A DNA stretch of 64,000 nucleotides from Burkholderia ambifaria AMMD (GTDB lineage Bacteria > Pseudomonadota > Gammaproteobacteria > Burkholderiales > Burkholderiaceae): positions 1,860,001 to 1,924,000 of the forward strand of contig NC_008391.1 in NCBI RefSeq assembly GCF_000203915.1, in the 5' to 3' direction. A program made the translations under genes and the position numbers. Under the pieces are notes generated by a model. That model searched no databases and had not been told where the DNA came from. It saw only the letters and a list, made by a program, of their open reading frames with translations. This document shows positions 9,128 to 17,967 of the stretch, in pieces (positions within the stretch are counted from its first letter, which is position 1; each line of letters opens with the position of its first letter).

Positions 9128-10741
9128 TCAGTGCTTGATCAGGTACATGTCCTGCGACGCACGCATGTCGATCACGTTCTTCAGCGAGTAGCCGCCCACG
9201 TAGGGCTTCACGAGACGGTCGGCCGAGTACTGGAATAGCGGCAGCATCGGCGTGTCGTTCATCGCCGTGTCGTGCGCCTGCGTGAGCAGCGCGGTGCGCG
9301 CCTTGTCGTCGAGCTTCTGGTTGCCTTCGTCGACGAGCGAGTCCATCTGCTTGTTGCAGTAGCCGACGGTGTTCTGCGAGCTGCCGCAGCGGATCAGGTC
9401 GAAGAAGGTCATCGCGTCGTTGTAGTCGGCGAACCAGCCGTCGCGCGCGATCTGCACCTTGCCGTCATGCCGTTCCTTCATCAGCACCTTGAACTCGACG
9501 TTCTCGAGCTTCGTGTTGATGCCGAGCTTCGTGCGCCATTCCGACGCGGTGAACAGCGCGACCTTCTTGTGCAGGTCGTTGGTGTTGTACGTGAGCGTGA
9601 ACGACAGCGGCTTCGCGTCCGAATAGCCGGCCTGCTTGAGCAGGTCCTTCGCGGTCGCGACACGCTTGGCCATCGGCCACGACGCCCAGTCCGGCGTGAA
9701 CGGCTGCGCGCCCTTCGTGCCGTTCGGCATCAGGCCGTACATCGGCTTCTCGCCGGCCTGCGTGAGCTTCGACGTCAGCACGTCGCGATCGATCACCATC
9801 GACAGCGCCTGGCGCACGCGCTTGTCCTTGAGCGCCGCGTCGCTGTTGTTCAGGTAGTAGTAGTAGGTCGCGAGCTGCAGGCCCGGGCGTAGCTCGCCGC
9901 CGAACTGCTTGCTGACCTGCTGGAAGATGCCCGACGGGATCGAGTAGCTGTAGTCGATCTGGCCGGCCTGGTACATGCGCATCGCGGTTTCGTCGCTTTC
10001 GATCGGCAGGTACGTGACCTTGTTGATCACGACCTTCGACGCGTTCCAGTACTTCGCATCCTTGGTCGCCACGATGCGGTTGTTCGGCTGCCAGTCGACG
10101 AGCTGGTATGCGCCGTTGCTGACGATGTTGCCGGGGCGCGTCCATGCGTCGCCGAACTTCGCGACGGTGTCCTTGTTCACCGGTGCGAGCGGCGCCATCG
10201 CGGTCAGCTCGGGGAAGAACGCGACGGGCACGTCGGTCGTCACTTCGAGCGTGTACGGGTCGACGGCGCGCACGCCGAGCGTCGTCGGCGCGGCCTTGCC
10301 GGCGATGATGTCCTTCGAGTTCTTGATGAACTCGACGAGGATCGTGTACTTCGAGCCCGTCTTCGGATCGACGAGACGCTGCCACGAATAGACGAAATCG
10401 GCGGCCGTCACCGGCTGGCCGTTGCTCCACTTCGCATCGTGGCGCAGCTTGAAGATCCACGTCTGCGGCGTCTTGCGCTCCCACGACTGCGCGACGCCCG
10501 GCACGACCTGGCCCGCCGCGTCGATGCGGGCGAGCCCTTCGAACAGATCGAGGCCGATCGTGTTGCCCGTCCACGATTCGATGTGCGCCGGATCGAGCGA
10601 CTCGACTTCGGCGGGCACCTGGCGCGTCAGGTCCTGTTGAGGAGCGAGCGCGACGTTCGACGGAACGGTCACGGCGTGAGCGGCGGGCGTCGTCAGGGCG
10701 AGCGCGGCCAGCACGGCCGACATGGCATGCAAGGATTTCAT
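9128..10741 (-). CDS. oppA: Periplasmic oligopeptide-binding protein OppA
   Basis: This 537-residue family 5 solute-binding protein has a clear signal peptide (cleavage after AHA, about residue 23) and typical motifs such as ESLDPAHIES near the mature N-terminus and a GWFADYNDAMTF segment. It captures peptides in the periplasm and delivers them to OppBC. It heads the five-gene opp operon; a long inverted repeat in its upstream region and the adjacent XRE-cupin regulator are the likely control. The ligand could also be an opine or a specific peptide class. Confidence 0.92.
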   Translation of the reverse strand: MKSLHAMSAVLAALALTTPAAHAVTVPSNVALAPQQDLTRQVPAEVESLDPAHIESWTGNTIGLDLFEGLARIDAAGQVVPGVAQSWERKTPQTWIFKLRHDAKWSNGQPVTAADFVYSWQRLVDPKTGSKYTILVEFIKNSKDIIAGKAAPTTLGVRAVDPYTLEVTTDVPVAFFPELTAMAPLAPVNKDTVAKFGDAWTRPGNIVSNGAYQLVDWQPNNRIVATKDAKYWNASKVVINKVTYLPIESDETAMRMYQAGQIDYSYSIPSGIFQQVSKQFGGELRPGLQLATYYYYLNNSDAALKDKRVRQALSMVIDRDVLTSKLTQAGEKPMYGLMPNGTKGAQPFTPDWASWPMAKRVATAKDLLKQAGYSDAKPLSFTLTYNTNDLHKKVALFTASEWRTKLGINTKLENVEFKVLMKERHDGKVQIARDGWFADYNDAMTFFDLIRCGSSQNTVGYCNKQMDSLVDEGNQKLDDKARTALLTQAHDTAMNDTPMLPLFQYSADRLVKPYVGGYSLKNVIDMRASQDMYLIKH

Positions 10742-10858
10742 CGTGGCGGTCTTGAGAAGGTTGTTCGGTGAGCGTCGCGCGGCGAATGCCGCGGTTACGC
10801 TTGAGACGCTGACGGGTGCAGCGATTGGGGAGGCCCGTGGTTCTCGTATTGCATCTTA

Positions 10859-10911
10859 GTATTCCTTACGTTTCTTTCGACAGGCATTCCGTCTCTGAAA
10901 CGAAGGAATAC
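10859..10911. promoter_or_regulatory. Imperfect inverted repeat upstream of oppA
   Basis: Arms GTATTCCTTACGTTT (10859-10873) and AAACGAAGGAATAC (10898-10911) match apart from one inserted base. A further ATTCC lies in the spacer. The element is directly downstream of the XRE-cupin regulator gene and about 120-170 bases upstream of the oppA start. It may be the operator of that regulator, or a terminator for its mRNA, although no T-run follows. Confidence 0.45.
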
Positions 10912-10918
10912 CTGTGCG

Positions 10919-11497
10919 TTAGAACAGCCTCGGTGTACCGACCCAGACCACCACCGACTCGATCTTCGCGGTGTTGACCCAGCTGTGCGGGACCGTCGAC
11001 TGGTAGTGCGAACTGTCGCCGGCCTGCAGGACGAACGTCTTGCCTTCCAGCGTCAGCGACACTTCCCCTTCAATCACATACAGGAATTCCTCTCCTGCAT
11101 GCGTCGTTACTTCCGACCGCTTCTGCCCCGGCGGCAACCGCACGAGGATCGCCTCGAGCTGACGCCCTTCGGACACGTTCGTCAGCCTCGCGAACAAATT
11201 CGCCGAATCGGCGAATCCGAAGAAGCGCAACTGCTCGCCTCTGCAGACCGAGCGTTCCTCGCTCGGTGTGTCCACGAAGTACTGCACCGTCACGCCGAGC
11301 GCCTGTGCGATACCGGCCAGCGACGTCAGCGACGGCGACGCGAGCCCGCGCTCGACTTGAGACAGAAACGGCTTCGAAATACCCGCGGCGGTAGCGGTGT
11401 CGTCGAGCGTGCGCTTGAGTCGTTGGCGCAACGCGCGAATCTTGCTGCCCAGAGCGGCAGCGTCTGCCGATCGCGAGTTTTCAGTGGGGGAAACCAT
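10919..11497 (-). CDS. XRE-family regulator with cupin domain
   Basis: This 192-residue protein has an N-terminal helix-turn-helix (GSKIRALRQRLKRTLDDTA onward) and a C-terminal cupin sensor domain (GEEFLYVIEGEVSLTLEG). Such regulators usually control uptake or catabolism of amino acids, polyamines or peptides, with the cupin binding the inducer. It lies immediately upstream of the opp operon on the same strand, so control of oppABCDF is likely. I prefer the ATG at 11497; an in-frame TTG at 11521 could add eight residues, and neither has a strong ribosome site. Confidence 0.85.
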   Translation of the reverse strand: MVSPTENSRSADAAALGSKIRALRQRLKRTLDDTATAAGISKPFLSQVERGLASPSLTSLAGIAQALGVTVQYFVDTPSEERSVCRGEQLRFFGFADSANLFARLTNVSEGRQLEAILVRLPPGQKRSEVTTHAGEEFLYVIEGEVSLTLEGKTFVLQAGDSSHYQSTVPHSWVNTAKIESVVVWVGTPRLF

Positions 11498-11993
11498 AGC
11501 AGGCCGAAAAGTGGTCGTCAAAAAATGTTTGATGGAAAGTAACTAAGTTAAATCGAGATGCCTTAATCTTCAGGTTCGCACACGTCTTCGGTGTCGAGCC
11601 CGGTGCACTAAACAGGGCACGAAGCGTGCGAAACGACGCGCTATCTTGCCAGACTCGCCGGCTTCACAGGCAAGCTGCAAGCGGCTCTCCGGGAATTTGC
11701 GGAGAACGGGCGCACAGCTTACAAGTAAATGACGAGACAAATGTTCCTGAAAGCTGCTGCCATATTGGGAGTTTCCCTGAGTGGCGCGGACCCGACGCAC
11801 CGGACCGGCAAACGTTACCATTCGCGCGCCGGTCGAGGCCGCGCACCGCCTTGTCGGGCGGTGTCCGACCCCGGCCCGGGCTAACCGCCCGACTGCTCCA
11901 TCGCCGCGCAAAGCCTACCCGGCCACCGTGCTCCGGCGCCAGTTCGACCCCAAGGCGACGCGCGATCCGCGCCGTCCGTTTGAAACGAGATTG
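11498..11993. other. 496-bp intergenic region, divergent promoters
   Basis: This region separates the XRE-cupin regulator (minus) from the POT transporter (plus). The part next to the regulator is A/T-rich (GTAACTAAGTTAAATC around 11540-11555) and is a likely promoter area. Open frames here overlap promoters and lack ribosome sites. No RNA gene was recognised. Confidence 0.4.
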
Positions 11994-13517
11994 ATGATGC
12001 ACGCACCTGTTTCCCAAACCCGATCGTTTACGACGGTCTTCCTCATCGAAATGTGGGAGCGCTTCGGCTACTACGGCATGGCCGCGCTTCTGGTCCTCTT
12101 CATGGTCGACCGGCTCGGTTTCACCGACAGCCATGCGAACCTGACCTGGGGCGCGTTTACCGCGCTCGTCTACGCGTCGCCGTCGATCGGCGGCTGGATC
12201 GGCGACAAGGTGCTCGGCGCCCGTCGCACGATGATCATCGGCGCGGCCGTGCTGTGCGCCGGCTACCTGATGCTGGCGGTGCCGAACGACGCGCTGGCGT
12301 ACATGTACGCATCGCTCGGCGTGATCGTCGTCGGCAACGGCCTGTTCAAGGCCAACGCGGCGAACCTCGTGCGCCGCATCTACGAAGGCGACGATGCGCG
12401 CATCGACAGCGCGTTCACGATCTACTACATGGCGGTCAACATCGGCTCGACCGTGTCGATGCTCGCGACGCCGTGGATCAAGGATCACTGGGGCTGGCAC
12501 ACCGCGTTCGCGGTCTGCTGCGGCGGCATGCTGCTCGCGATCCTGAACTTCATGCTGATGCACCGCACGCTCGCGCACATCGGCTCGCAGCCCGACGACG
12601 AACCGATCCGCTGGAAGCGCCTCGGCGGCGTGGCGGCAGGCGGCGTCGCGCTCGCGCTGATCACGCTGTACGTGCTGCAGCACAAGCAGCTCGCGGTCGC
12701 GAGCGTGTGGACGGCCGCGTTCGCGATCCTGGCGATCTTCGCGTACATGATCGCGAAGTCGGAGCGTTCGGAGCGGGCGGGCCTGATCGCGGCGCTGGTG
12801 CTGATCGGCCAGGTGATCCTGTTCTTCATCTTCTACGTGCAGATGTCGACGTCGCTGACGCTGTTCGCGCTGCGCAACGTCGATCCGCGCTTCATCCTGT
12901 TCGGCACGACGCTGTTCACGTGGAGCGCCGCGCAATTCCAGGCACTGAACCCGATCTGGATCATGATGCTGAGCCCGCTGCTCGTGTGGATCTACAACGC
13001 GTTCTCGAAGAGCGGCCGTGACCTGCCGGTCGCGGCGAAGTACGCATTCGGCTTCGGCGCGGTGGCGGCCGGCTACCTGGTGTTCACGATCAGCGGCCGC
13101 TACGCGGTGGACGGCCGCGTGTCGTCGTGGTTCATGGTGTGGGGCTACGGCCTCTACTCGCTCGGCGAACTGCTGGTGAGCGGCCTCGGCCTCGCGATGA
13201 TCGCCCGCTACGTGCCGGCGCGCATGAGCGGCTTCATGATGGGCGCGTATTTCGTCGCGACGGGTGTGTCGCAGTATCTGGGCAGCGTCGTCGCGAACTT
13301 CGCGCAGATGCCGTCGCACGACCTGCCGGCCACCGAATCGCTGCCGCTCTATCTTTCGCTGTTCGAGAAGCTCGGCTGGCTCGCCGCGATCGGCATGCTG
13401 CTGGCGCTGCTGCTGCTGCCGATGATGAACCGCCTGTCGCGCCAGCATCAGCGCTGCGCGGACGAGCGCCGCGAGGAAGAAGCGGTGCAGGCGCAGGCGA
13501 TGGCCTCGGCTCAGTAA
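11994..13517 (+). CDS. POT-family proton:peptide symporter
   Basis: This 507-residue membrane protein belongs to the proton-dependent oligopeptide transporter (PTR2) family. It has the ExxERF signature (EMWERFGYYG, residues 19-28) in the first helix and about 12-14 predicted helices. It takes up di- and tripeptides with protons. The ATG at 11994 (or 11997) fits family length; the open frame to 11781 adds an unrelated Arg/Pro-rich stretch. Its position beside opp and the XRE-cupin regulator suggests that two peptide-uptake systems are controlled together. Confidence 0.92.
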   Translation: MMHAPVSQTRSFTTVFLIEMWERFGYYGMAALLVLFMVDRLGFTDSHANLTWGAFTALVYASPSIGGWIGDKVLGARRTMIIGAAVLCAGYLMLAVPNDALAYMYASLGVIVVGNGLFKANAANLVRRIYEGDDARIDSAFTIYYMAVNIGSTVSMLATPWIKDHWGWHTAFAVCCGGMLLAILNFMLMHRTLAHIGSQPDDEPIRWKRLGGVAAGGVALALITLYVLQHKQLAVASVWTAAFAILAIFAYMIAKSERSERAGLIAALVLIGQVILFFIFYVQMSTSLTLFALRNVDPRFILFGTTLFTWSAAQFQALNPIWIMMLSPLLVWIYNAFSKSGRDLPVAAKYAFGFGAVAAGYLVFTISGRYAVDGRVSSWFMVWGYGLYSLGELLVSGLGLAMIARYVPARMSGFMMGAYFVATGVSQYLGSVVANFAQMPSHDLPATESLPLYLSLFEKLGWLAAIGMLLALLLLPMMNRLSRQHQRCADERREEEAVQAQAMASAQ

Positions 13518-13637
13518 GTACTATCCCTCGGCGTGCGGCATGCACGCCACATTCTCCCGCCAGCACGGCCAGCACGTCCTACACTGGTTGCAACGGCGCA
13601 ACCGTTCCATCGCGGTGCGCACTGGCGGGAGAACATC

Positions 13638-13844
13638 ATGAAAAGCAAAACGACTCGGCTCTTGAGGCTACTGTCGGACATCCGGCACGCGCAGCGCTGC
13701 ACCGCATTGCGCGCCGCCCGGGCCGCGGCCGAAGCCGACGCGGTGCTCGCGCAGCAGGACGATCCGAAGTCCGACGAACGCGACGACACCGAATCCGACG
13801 ACGCGACGGCGGCCCCCCGCTCCCGCATCGGCTCACCTCACTGA
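13638..13844 (+). CDS. Small hypothetical protein, charged tail
   Basis: This 68-residue ORF starts with MKSKTTRLLRLLSDIRHAQ, a basic amphipathic helix, followed by an Ala/Arg-rich helix and an acidic Asp/Glu tail (about residues 40-58). A GGCGGGAGAAC ribosome site precedes the ATG. It is not recognised. Position between the POT gene and the convergent opgC-like gene, plus good start context, make it plausible. Confidence 0.5.
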   Translation: MKSKTTRLLRLLSDIRHAQRCTALRAARAAAEADAVLAQQDDPKSDERDDTESDDATAAPRSRIGSPH

Positions 13845-13899
13845 GCGCACCGACGCCGCGCGGCCCCTTGCGTGCCGCCTGCGCGCGCTCCCGCGCCGC

Positions 13900-15024
13900 T
13901 CATGCGGCCGCGCCGCGCCAGCGCGCGAACCACGATCCCGATCCGGCCACCGCCATCATCAGCCCCACCGCGCACGCGTCGGCCGCGAGCCCCACGCCGA
14001 TATGCCGCAGCTCGGCGCCGTTCGCGACCGGATGCAGCAGCGAATCGATGACGAGCGAGATCGCCGCGCCCGCGACGAAGCAGATCAGGCCGCGCCGGCC
14101 CACCGCGACCACGGGCTGCACGGCGTGCGCAATGCGCGCGATCCAGCCGTAGCGCACGCAGTCGGCCATCAGCCACGCGAGCGCCACGAAGCTCACGATG
14201 CGCGGCAGCGCGAGATCGCGCTTGAGCACGCCTTCCGGCACCGGCAGCCCCGAGAACAGCTTGTAGCTCGCGCAGCCGAGCACGATCGCACACGCGACGC
14301 CGGTCGCCGCGGCACTCCAGCGCCCGAGCGCGACGTGCCGATAGAACGGCTGGCTGCGCGCGAGCACGCCGCCGACGAACATCAGCTGCCACGCGAACGG
14401 GTTGAAGCTCCAGCGGAACGCATCGGTGTCCAGCAGTTCGGGGCCGAGCCAGCCGGCCGCGAGCCACGACGCCGCGCCGAACGCGACGAGCAGCCACGGG
14501 TGGCGGCGCGCGAACGGCACGACGACCGGCGACGCGAGCGCGAACAGCACGTACATCGGCAGCACCGACGCGAGATACGGCTGGCGCTGGAACGTGAGCA
14601 GCTCGGCCGCGCCCGTGAGCGGCGACGCGAGCATCACGCTGACGTCGTCGAGCGCGAGGTTCGGCGCGTCGATCCCGTAATGGTCGAGCACGGCGGACAC
14701 GACGAGCATCAGCGTCGACGTCGCGAGAAACGCGCGATAGATCTGCATCGCGCGGTGCACGAACCGCCGCTGCGCGGCGCGCGCGCCGTGCTGGTCGGCG
14801 ATCGCGCCGTAGGCGCTCGCGGTCGCGAAGCCGCCGAGAAAGACGAACACCTCGGCCGCGTCGCACAGCGCGAACGCGTGGAGCGTCACGCGCGACAGCA
14901 CGCTCGCACTGATGTGATCGACGACGATCATCAGCAGCACGATCCCGCGGAAGAAATCGACTTCGATCAGGCGGCCGCCGCGCGCCGGCGCAGCCGCGGC
15001 GACGGGCGGCATGCTCAGCGACAT
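13900..15024 (-). CDS. OpgC-domain membrane acyltransferase
   Basis: This 374-residue polytopic protein (about ten helices) matches the OpgC family: EVDFFRGIVLLMIVVDHI in the first helix, VFVFLGGFATASAYG, and conserved arginines in RRFVHRAMQIYRAF. E. coli OpgC adds succinyl groups to osmoregulated periplasmic glucans at the inner membrane. I chose the ATG at 15024, preceded by AGGTG; a GTG at 15054 is possible. No opgGH genes are nearby, so the substrate is uncertain. Confidence 0.85.
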   Translation of the reverse strand: MSLSMPPVAAAAPARGGRLIEVDFFRGIVLLMIVVDHISASVLSRVTLHAFALCDAAEVFVFLGGFATASAYGAIADQHGARAAQRRFVHRAMQIYRAFLATSTLMLVVSAVLDHYGIDAPNLALDDVSVMLASPLTGAAELLTFQRQPYLASVLPMYVLFALASPVVVPFARRHPWLLVAFGAASWLAAGWLGPELLDTDAFRWSFNPFAWQLMFVGGVLARSQPFYRHVALGRWSAAATGVACAIVLGCASYKLFSGLPVPEGVLKRDLALPRIVSFVALAWLMADCVRYGWIARIAHAVQPVVAVGRRGLICFVAGAAISLVIDSLLHPVANGAELRHIGVGLAADACAVGLMMAVAGSGSWFARWRGAAA

Positions 15025-15430
15025 GGCCGCACCTGCGCGAGCACGGCGCGGCACGCACCGACGGAGAATTCGAAAGGAAGAAGGCGCAGCCGATCAGCGG
15101 CGATACGCGTATGCTCGCATCGCGCCAGCCCGGCCGGCCCGGCACGGAGATGACCGTTCATGGAAAAGCCGCATACGAAGAGAAGACGGTCAGATCAGTC
15201 TAGTGTCCGCTGGGGGATACCCTAAGTAACAAAATGCAACGGAATCTTCTGTTCGATTACACGGATGACGTCGACGATACGAAGCTGGCGACGCGGTCAG
15301 TGTGACGTCAGTGCGTCGCCAGTTCGTCGCCAGCATCGCGGCATTCGAAGCGACGAACGCGCAAGGCGTAGCCGGTTTCCGCGCGGCCGTCGTGCGGCGG
15401 GAAATGACGCTGAGCGACGCTGACCGACGC
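15025..15430. other. 406-bp intergenic region with repeats
   Basis: No convincing gene. It contains GCTGGCGACG (15284-15293) with its exact reverse complement at 15325-15334 and a nine-base partial copy at 15314-15322. A further dyad (CGCTGAGCG and CGCTCAGCG) runs into the rarD stop near 15413-15437 and may help end rarD transcription. Confidence 0.4.
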
Positions 15431-16330
15431 TCAGCGACGCGCGGGCAGGCGCCGCATCAGCATCGCGCTGTGCCACGCGGTCAGCGCGACGGCGACCCAG
15501 ATCGGCCCGTACGTCGCGAGCTGCGCGACGCTCAGCGTCTCGCCGAGCAGCAGCAGCGACACCGCGACGAGCAGCACGGGCTCGACGTAGCCGAGGATCC
15601 CGAACAGCGCCATCGGCAGCATCCGGCTCGCCTTCAGGTAGCTCGCGAGCGCGAGCGTGCTGAGCACGCCGAGCCCGGGCAGCAGCACGGCCCACAGCAG
15701 CGGATGGCTGGCGACCGGCGTCGCGCTCGTCGACACCATCGCGAGCGCGACCGGACACAGCAGCACGATCTCGACCGCGAACGCGACCAGCGAATCGGCG
15801 TTGATCCGACGGCGCAGCACGAAATACGGCGGATAGCCGAGTGCGACGACGAGCGTCGGCCACGCGAACGCGCGCGTCGCCCACACCTCGTGCGCGACGC
15901 CCAGCGCCGCGAACGCGACCGCCGCCCATTGCAGCGGATCGAGCCGTTCGTGATAGTAGAAGCGGCCGACGAGCACCATCGTCAGCGGCAGCAGGAAATA
16001 GCCGAGCGACACTTCGAGCATGCGCCCGTGCAGCGGCGCCCACAGGAACAGCCACAGCTGCAGGCCGAGCAGCGCCGCGCTCGCCGGCAGCGCGATCAGC
16101 AGGCGCCAGTCGCGCACGCTGCGTCGGACCAGCTCGACGAGCGCGGGCCAGCGGCCACGCAGCGCGATCAGCGCGAGCGCGCCCGGCGCGGTCCACACGA
16201 TGCGCCACGCGAAGATGTCGAGCCCCGTGAGCGGCGCGAGCAGTTTCGCGTAAGCGGACATCAGCGCGAACAGCGTCGACGCCAGCACCGACAGCACGAT
16301 GCCGCGCCCGGCCTCCGGATACCCCGTCAT
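15431..16330 (-). CDS. rarD: EamA-family transporter RarD
   Basis: This 299-residue protein has about ten helices in two EamA repeats and the RarD hallmark GIVLSVLASTLFALMSAYAK followed by DIFAWRIVW. RarD proteins were first linked to chloramphenicol sensitivity; the natural substrate is unknown, probably a small metabolite. It starts 12 bases after the acylphosphatase gene, so the two are co-transcribed. Confidence 0.88.
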   Translation of the reverse strand: MTGYPEAGRGIVLSVLASTLFALMSAYAKLLAPLTGLDIFAWRIVWTAPGALALIALRGRWPALVELVRRSVRDWRLLIALPASAALLGLQLWLFLWAPLHGRMLEVSLGYFLLPLTMVLVGRFYYHERLDPLQWAAVAFAALGVAHEVWATRAFAWPTLVVALGYPPYFVLRRRINADSLVAFAVEIVLLCPVALAMVSTSATPVASHPLLWAVLLPGLGVLSTLALASYLKASRMLPMALFGILGYVEPVLLVAVSLLLLGETLSVAQLATYGPIWVAVALTAWHSAMLMRRLPARR

Positions 16331-16342
16331 ATTGTTTTCGCC

Positions 16343-16639
16343 TTACTGCTGCTGGAAGCGATCGAAGCGCCTTTCGATCAGACGTTCCTCGAACGTGACC
16401 TCGGTCACGCGTGCGGCCGGTGGCCCGTGGCGCAGCCACGCGAGCATCCGGTCGATCTGCGCGCCGGGGCCCTGGATCATCGCCTCGACGCTGCCGTCCT
16501 CGAGATTCGCGACCCAGCCGCGCAGCTTCAGCGCATGCGCCTCGCGTACCGTCGCGTGCCGGAAGCCGACGCCCTGCACGACGCCGCGCACCCGCACGTA
16601 GTAGGTCTCGATCCGTTCGTCCAGTTCATTACGGCTCAT
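16343..16639 (-). CDS. acyP: Acylphosphatase
   Basis: This 98-residue protein hydrolyses carboxyl-phosphate bonds such as acetyl phosphate or 1,3-bisphosphoglycerate. The signature VRVRGVVQGVGFRHATVREA gives the catalytic Arg27, and GWVANLEDGSVEA gives Asn45. The ATG at 16639 has an AGGAGG eight bases upstream, which decides against the longer start at 16660. It is co-transcribed with rarD. Confidence 0.93.
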   Translation of the reverse strand: MSRNELDERIETYYVRVRGVVQGVGFRHATVREAHALKLRGWVANLEDGSVEAMIQGPGAQIDRMLAWLRHGPPAARVTEVTFEERLIERRFDRFQQQ

Positions 16640-16851
16640 CGCGTCGCCCTCCTGTTGCATTCAAGCCCGGCATTGTAGTCGCGTCGGCCGCTTCCTACAC
16701 GCGCCCGGCAGGCCGGCCATCGGCCGCCGCCCGGTGCGGCCGCGCAGTGCTACCGCCCGCGCGGCGCTCGCGTCGCCGGGCGCGCCGACCACGTACAATC
16801 TCGCCGACGCACAACCGCCGCGCCGCCCGCGCGCGGCCCTGAAGGAAACGC

Positions 16852-17859
16852 ATGACTGATACCTCCCGCGATCTCGTTCTCGTCACCGGCGCGTCCGGTT
16901 TCGTCGGCTCGGCCGTCGCGCGCATCGCGCAGCAGAAAGGCTATGCGGTGCGCGTGCTGGTGCGCCCGACCAGCCCGCGCACGAACGTCGCGGATCTCGA
17001 CGCCGAGATCGTCACCGGCGACATGCGCGACGAGGCTTCGATGCGCGCCGCGCTGCGCGGCGTGCGCTACCTGCTGCACGTGGCGGCCGACTACCGGCTG
17101 TGGGCGCCGGATCCGGACGAGATCGAGCGCGCGAACCTCGAAGGCGCGGTCGCGACGATGCGCGCGGCGCGTGCCGAAGGCGTCGAGCGGATCGTCTACA
17201 CGAGCAGCGTCGCGACGCTGAAGGTCACGAGCGCCGGCGATCCGTCCGACGAAAACCGGCCGCTGACCGCCGAGCAGGCGATCGGCGTGTACAAGCGCAG
17301 CAAGGTGCTGGCCGAGCGCGCGGTCGAGCGGATGATCGCCGACGAAGGGTTGCCGGCCGTGATCGTCAACCCGTCGACGCCGATCGGCCCGCGCGACGTG
17401 AAGCCGACGCCGACCGGCCGCATCATCGTAGAAGCCGCGCTCGGCAAGATTCCCGCGTTCGTCGATACCGGCCTGAACCTGGTGCACGTCGACGATGTCG
17501 CGCACGGCCACTTCCTCGCGCTCGAGCGCGGCCGGATCGGCGAGCGCTACATCCTCGGCGGCGAGAACCTGCCGCTGCAGCAGATGCTGGCCGACATCGC
17601 GCAGATGACGGGCCGCAAGGCGCCGACCATCGCGCTGCCGCGCTGGCCGCTCTACCCGCTCGCGCTCGGCGCGGAGGCCGTCGCGAAGTTCACGAAGAAG
17701 GAGCCGTTCGTGACCGTCGACGGGCTGCGGATGTCGAAGAACAAGATGTATTTCACGTCCGCGAAGGCCGAGCGCGAGCTTGGCTATCGCGCGCGTCCGT
17801 ACCGCGAAGGGCTGCGCGACGCGCTCGACTGGTTCGGCTCGGCGGGCTACCTGAAATAG
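16852..17859 (+). CDS. hpnA: Hopanoid-associated sugar epimerase HpnA
   Basis: This 335-residue NAD-dependent epimerase has the Rossmann motif GASGFVG (residues 13-19) and the catalytic Tyr147-x3-Lys151 (YKRSK). The HpnA-type signature includes VRPTSPRTNVADLDAE. In hopanoid clusters it is thought to act on the sugar-derived side chain of extended hopanoids, but the reaction is not proven. GAAGGAAA precedes the ATG. It lies upstream of the repeat protein and near hpnB and hpnH. Confidence 0.92.
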   Translation: MTDTSRDLVLVTGASGFVGSAVARIAQQKGYAVRVLVRPTSPRTNVADLDAEIVTGDMRDEASMRAALRGVRYLLHVAADYRLWAPDPDEIERANLEGAVATMRAARAEGVERIVYTSSVATLKVTSAGDPSDENRPLTAEQAIGVYKRSKVLAERAVERMIADEGLPAVIVNPSTPIGPRDVKPTPTGRIIVEAALGKIPAFVDTGLNLVHVDDVAHGHFLALERGRIGERYILGGENLPLQQMLADIAQMTGRKAPTIALPRWPLYPLALGAEAVAKFTKKEPFVTVDGLRMSKNKMYFTSAKAERELGYRARPYREGLRDALDWFGSAGYLK

Positions 17860-17865
17860 CACAAC

Positions 17866-17888
17866 GCGGCGTGCTTCACGCCGCTTTG
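17866..17888 (+). terminator. Terminator after hpnA
   Basis: An 8-bp stem (GCGGCGTG and CACGCCGC) with a 3-base loop, followed by TTT, starts 6 bases after the hpnA stop. Confidence 0.65.
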
Positions 17889-17933
17889 CGCACTTTGTTA
17901 CACGTCGCTGACGGACCGGCACCGGCGCAGCGG

Positions 17934-17940
17934 TTAAAAT
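17934..17940 (+). promoter_or_regulatory. Possible -10 box of the repeat-protein gene
   Basis: The T/A-rich heptamer TTAAAAT stands out in a GC-rich gap, 27 bases before the ATG at 17968. A TGACGG 19 bases upstream is the best -35 candidate; it is a weak match. Confidence 0.3.
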
Positions 17941-17967
17941 CGCGGGTCTTACGCAGAGAAGACACGC

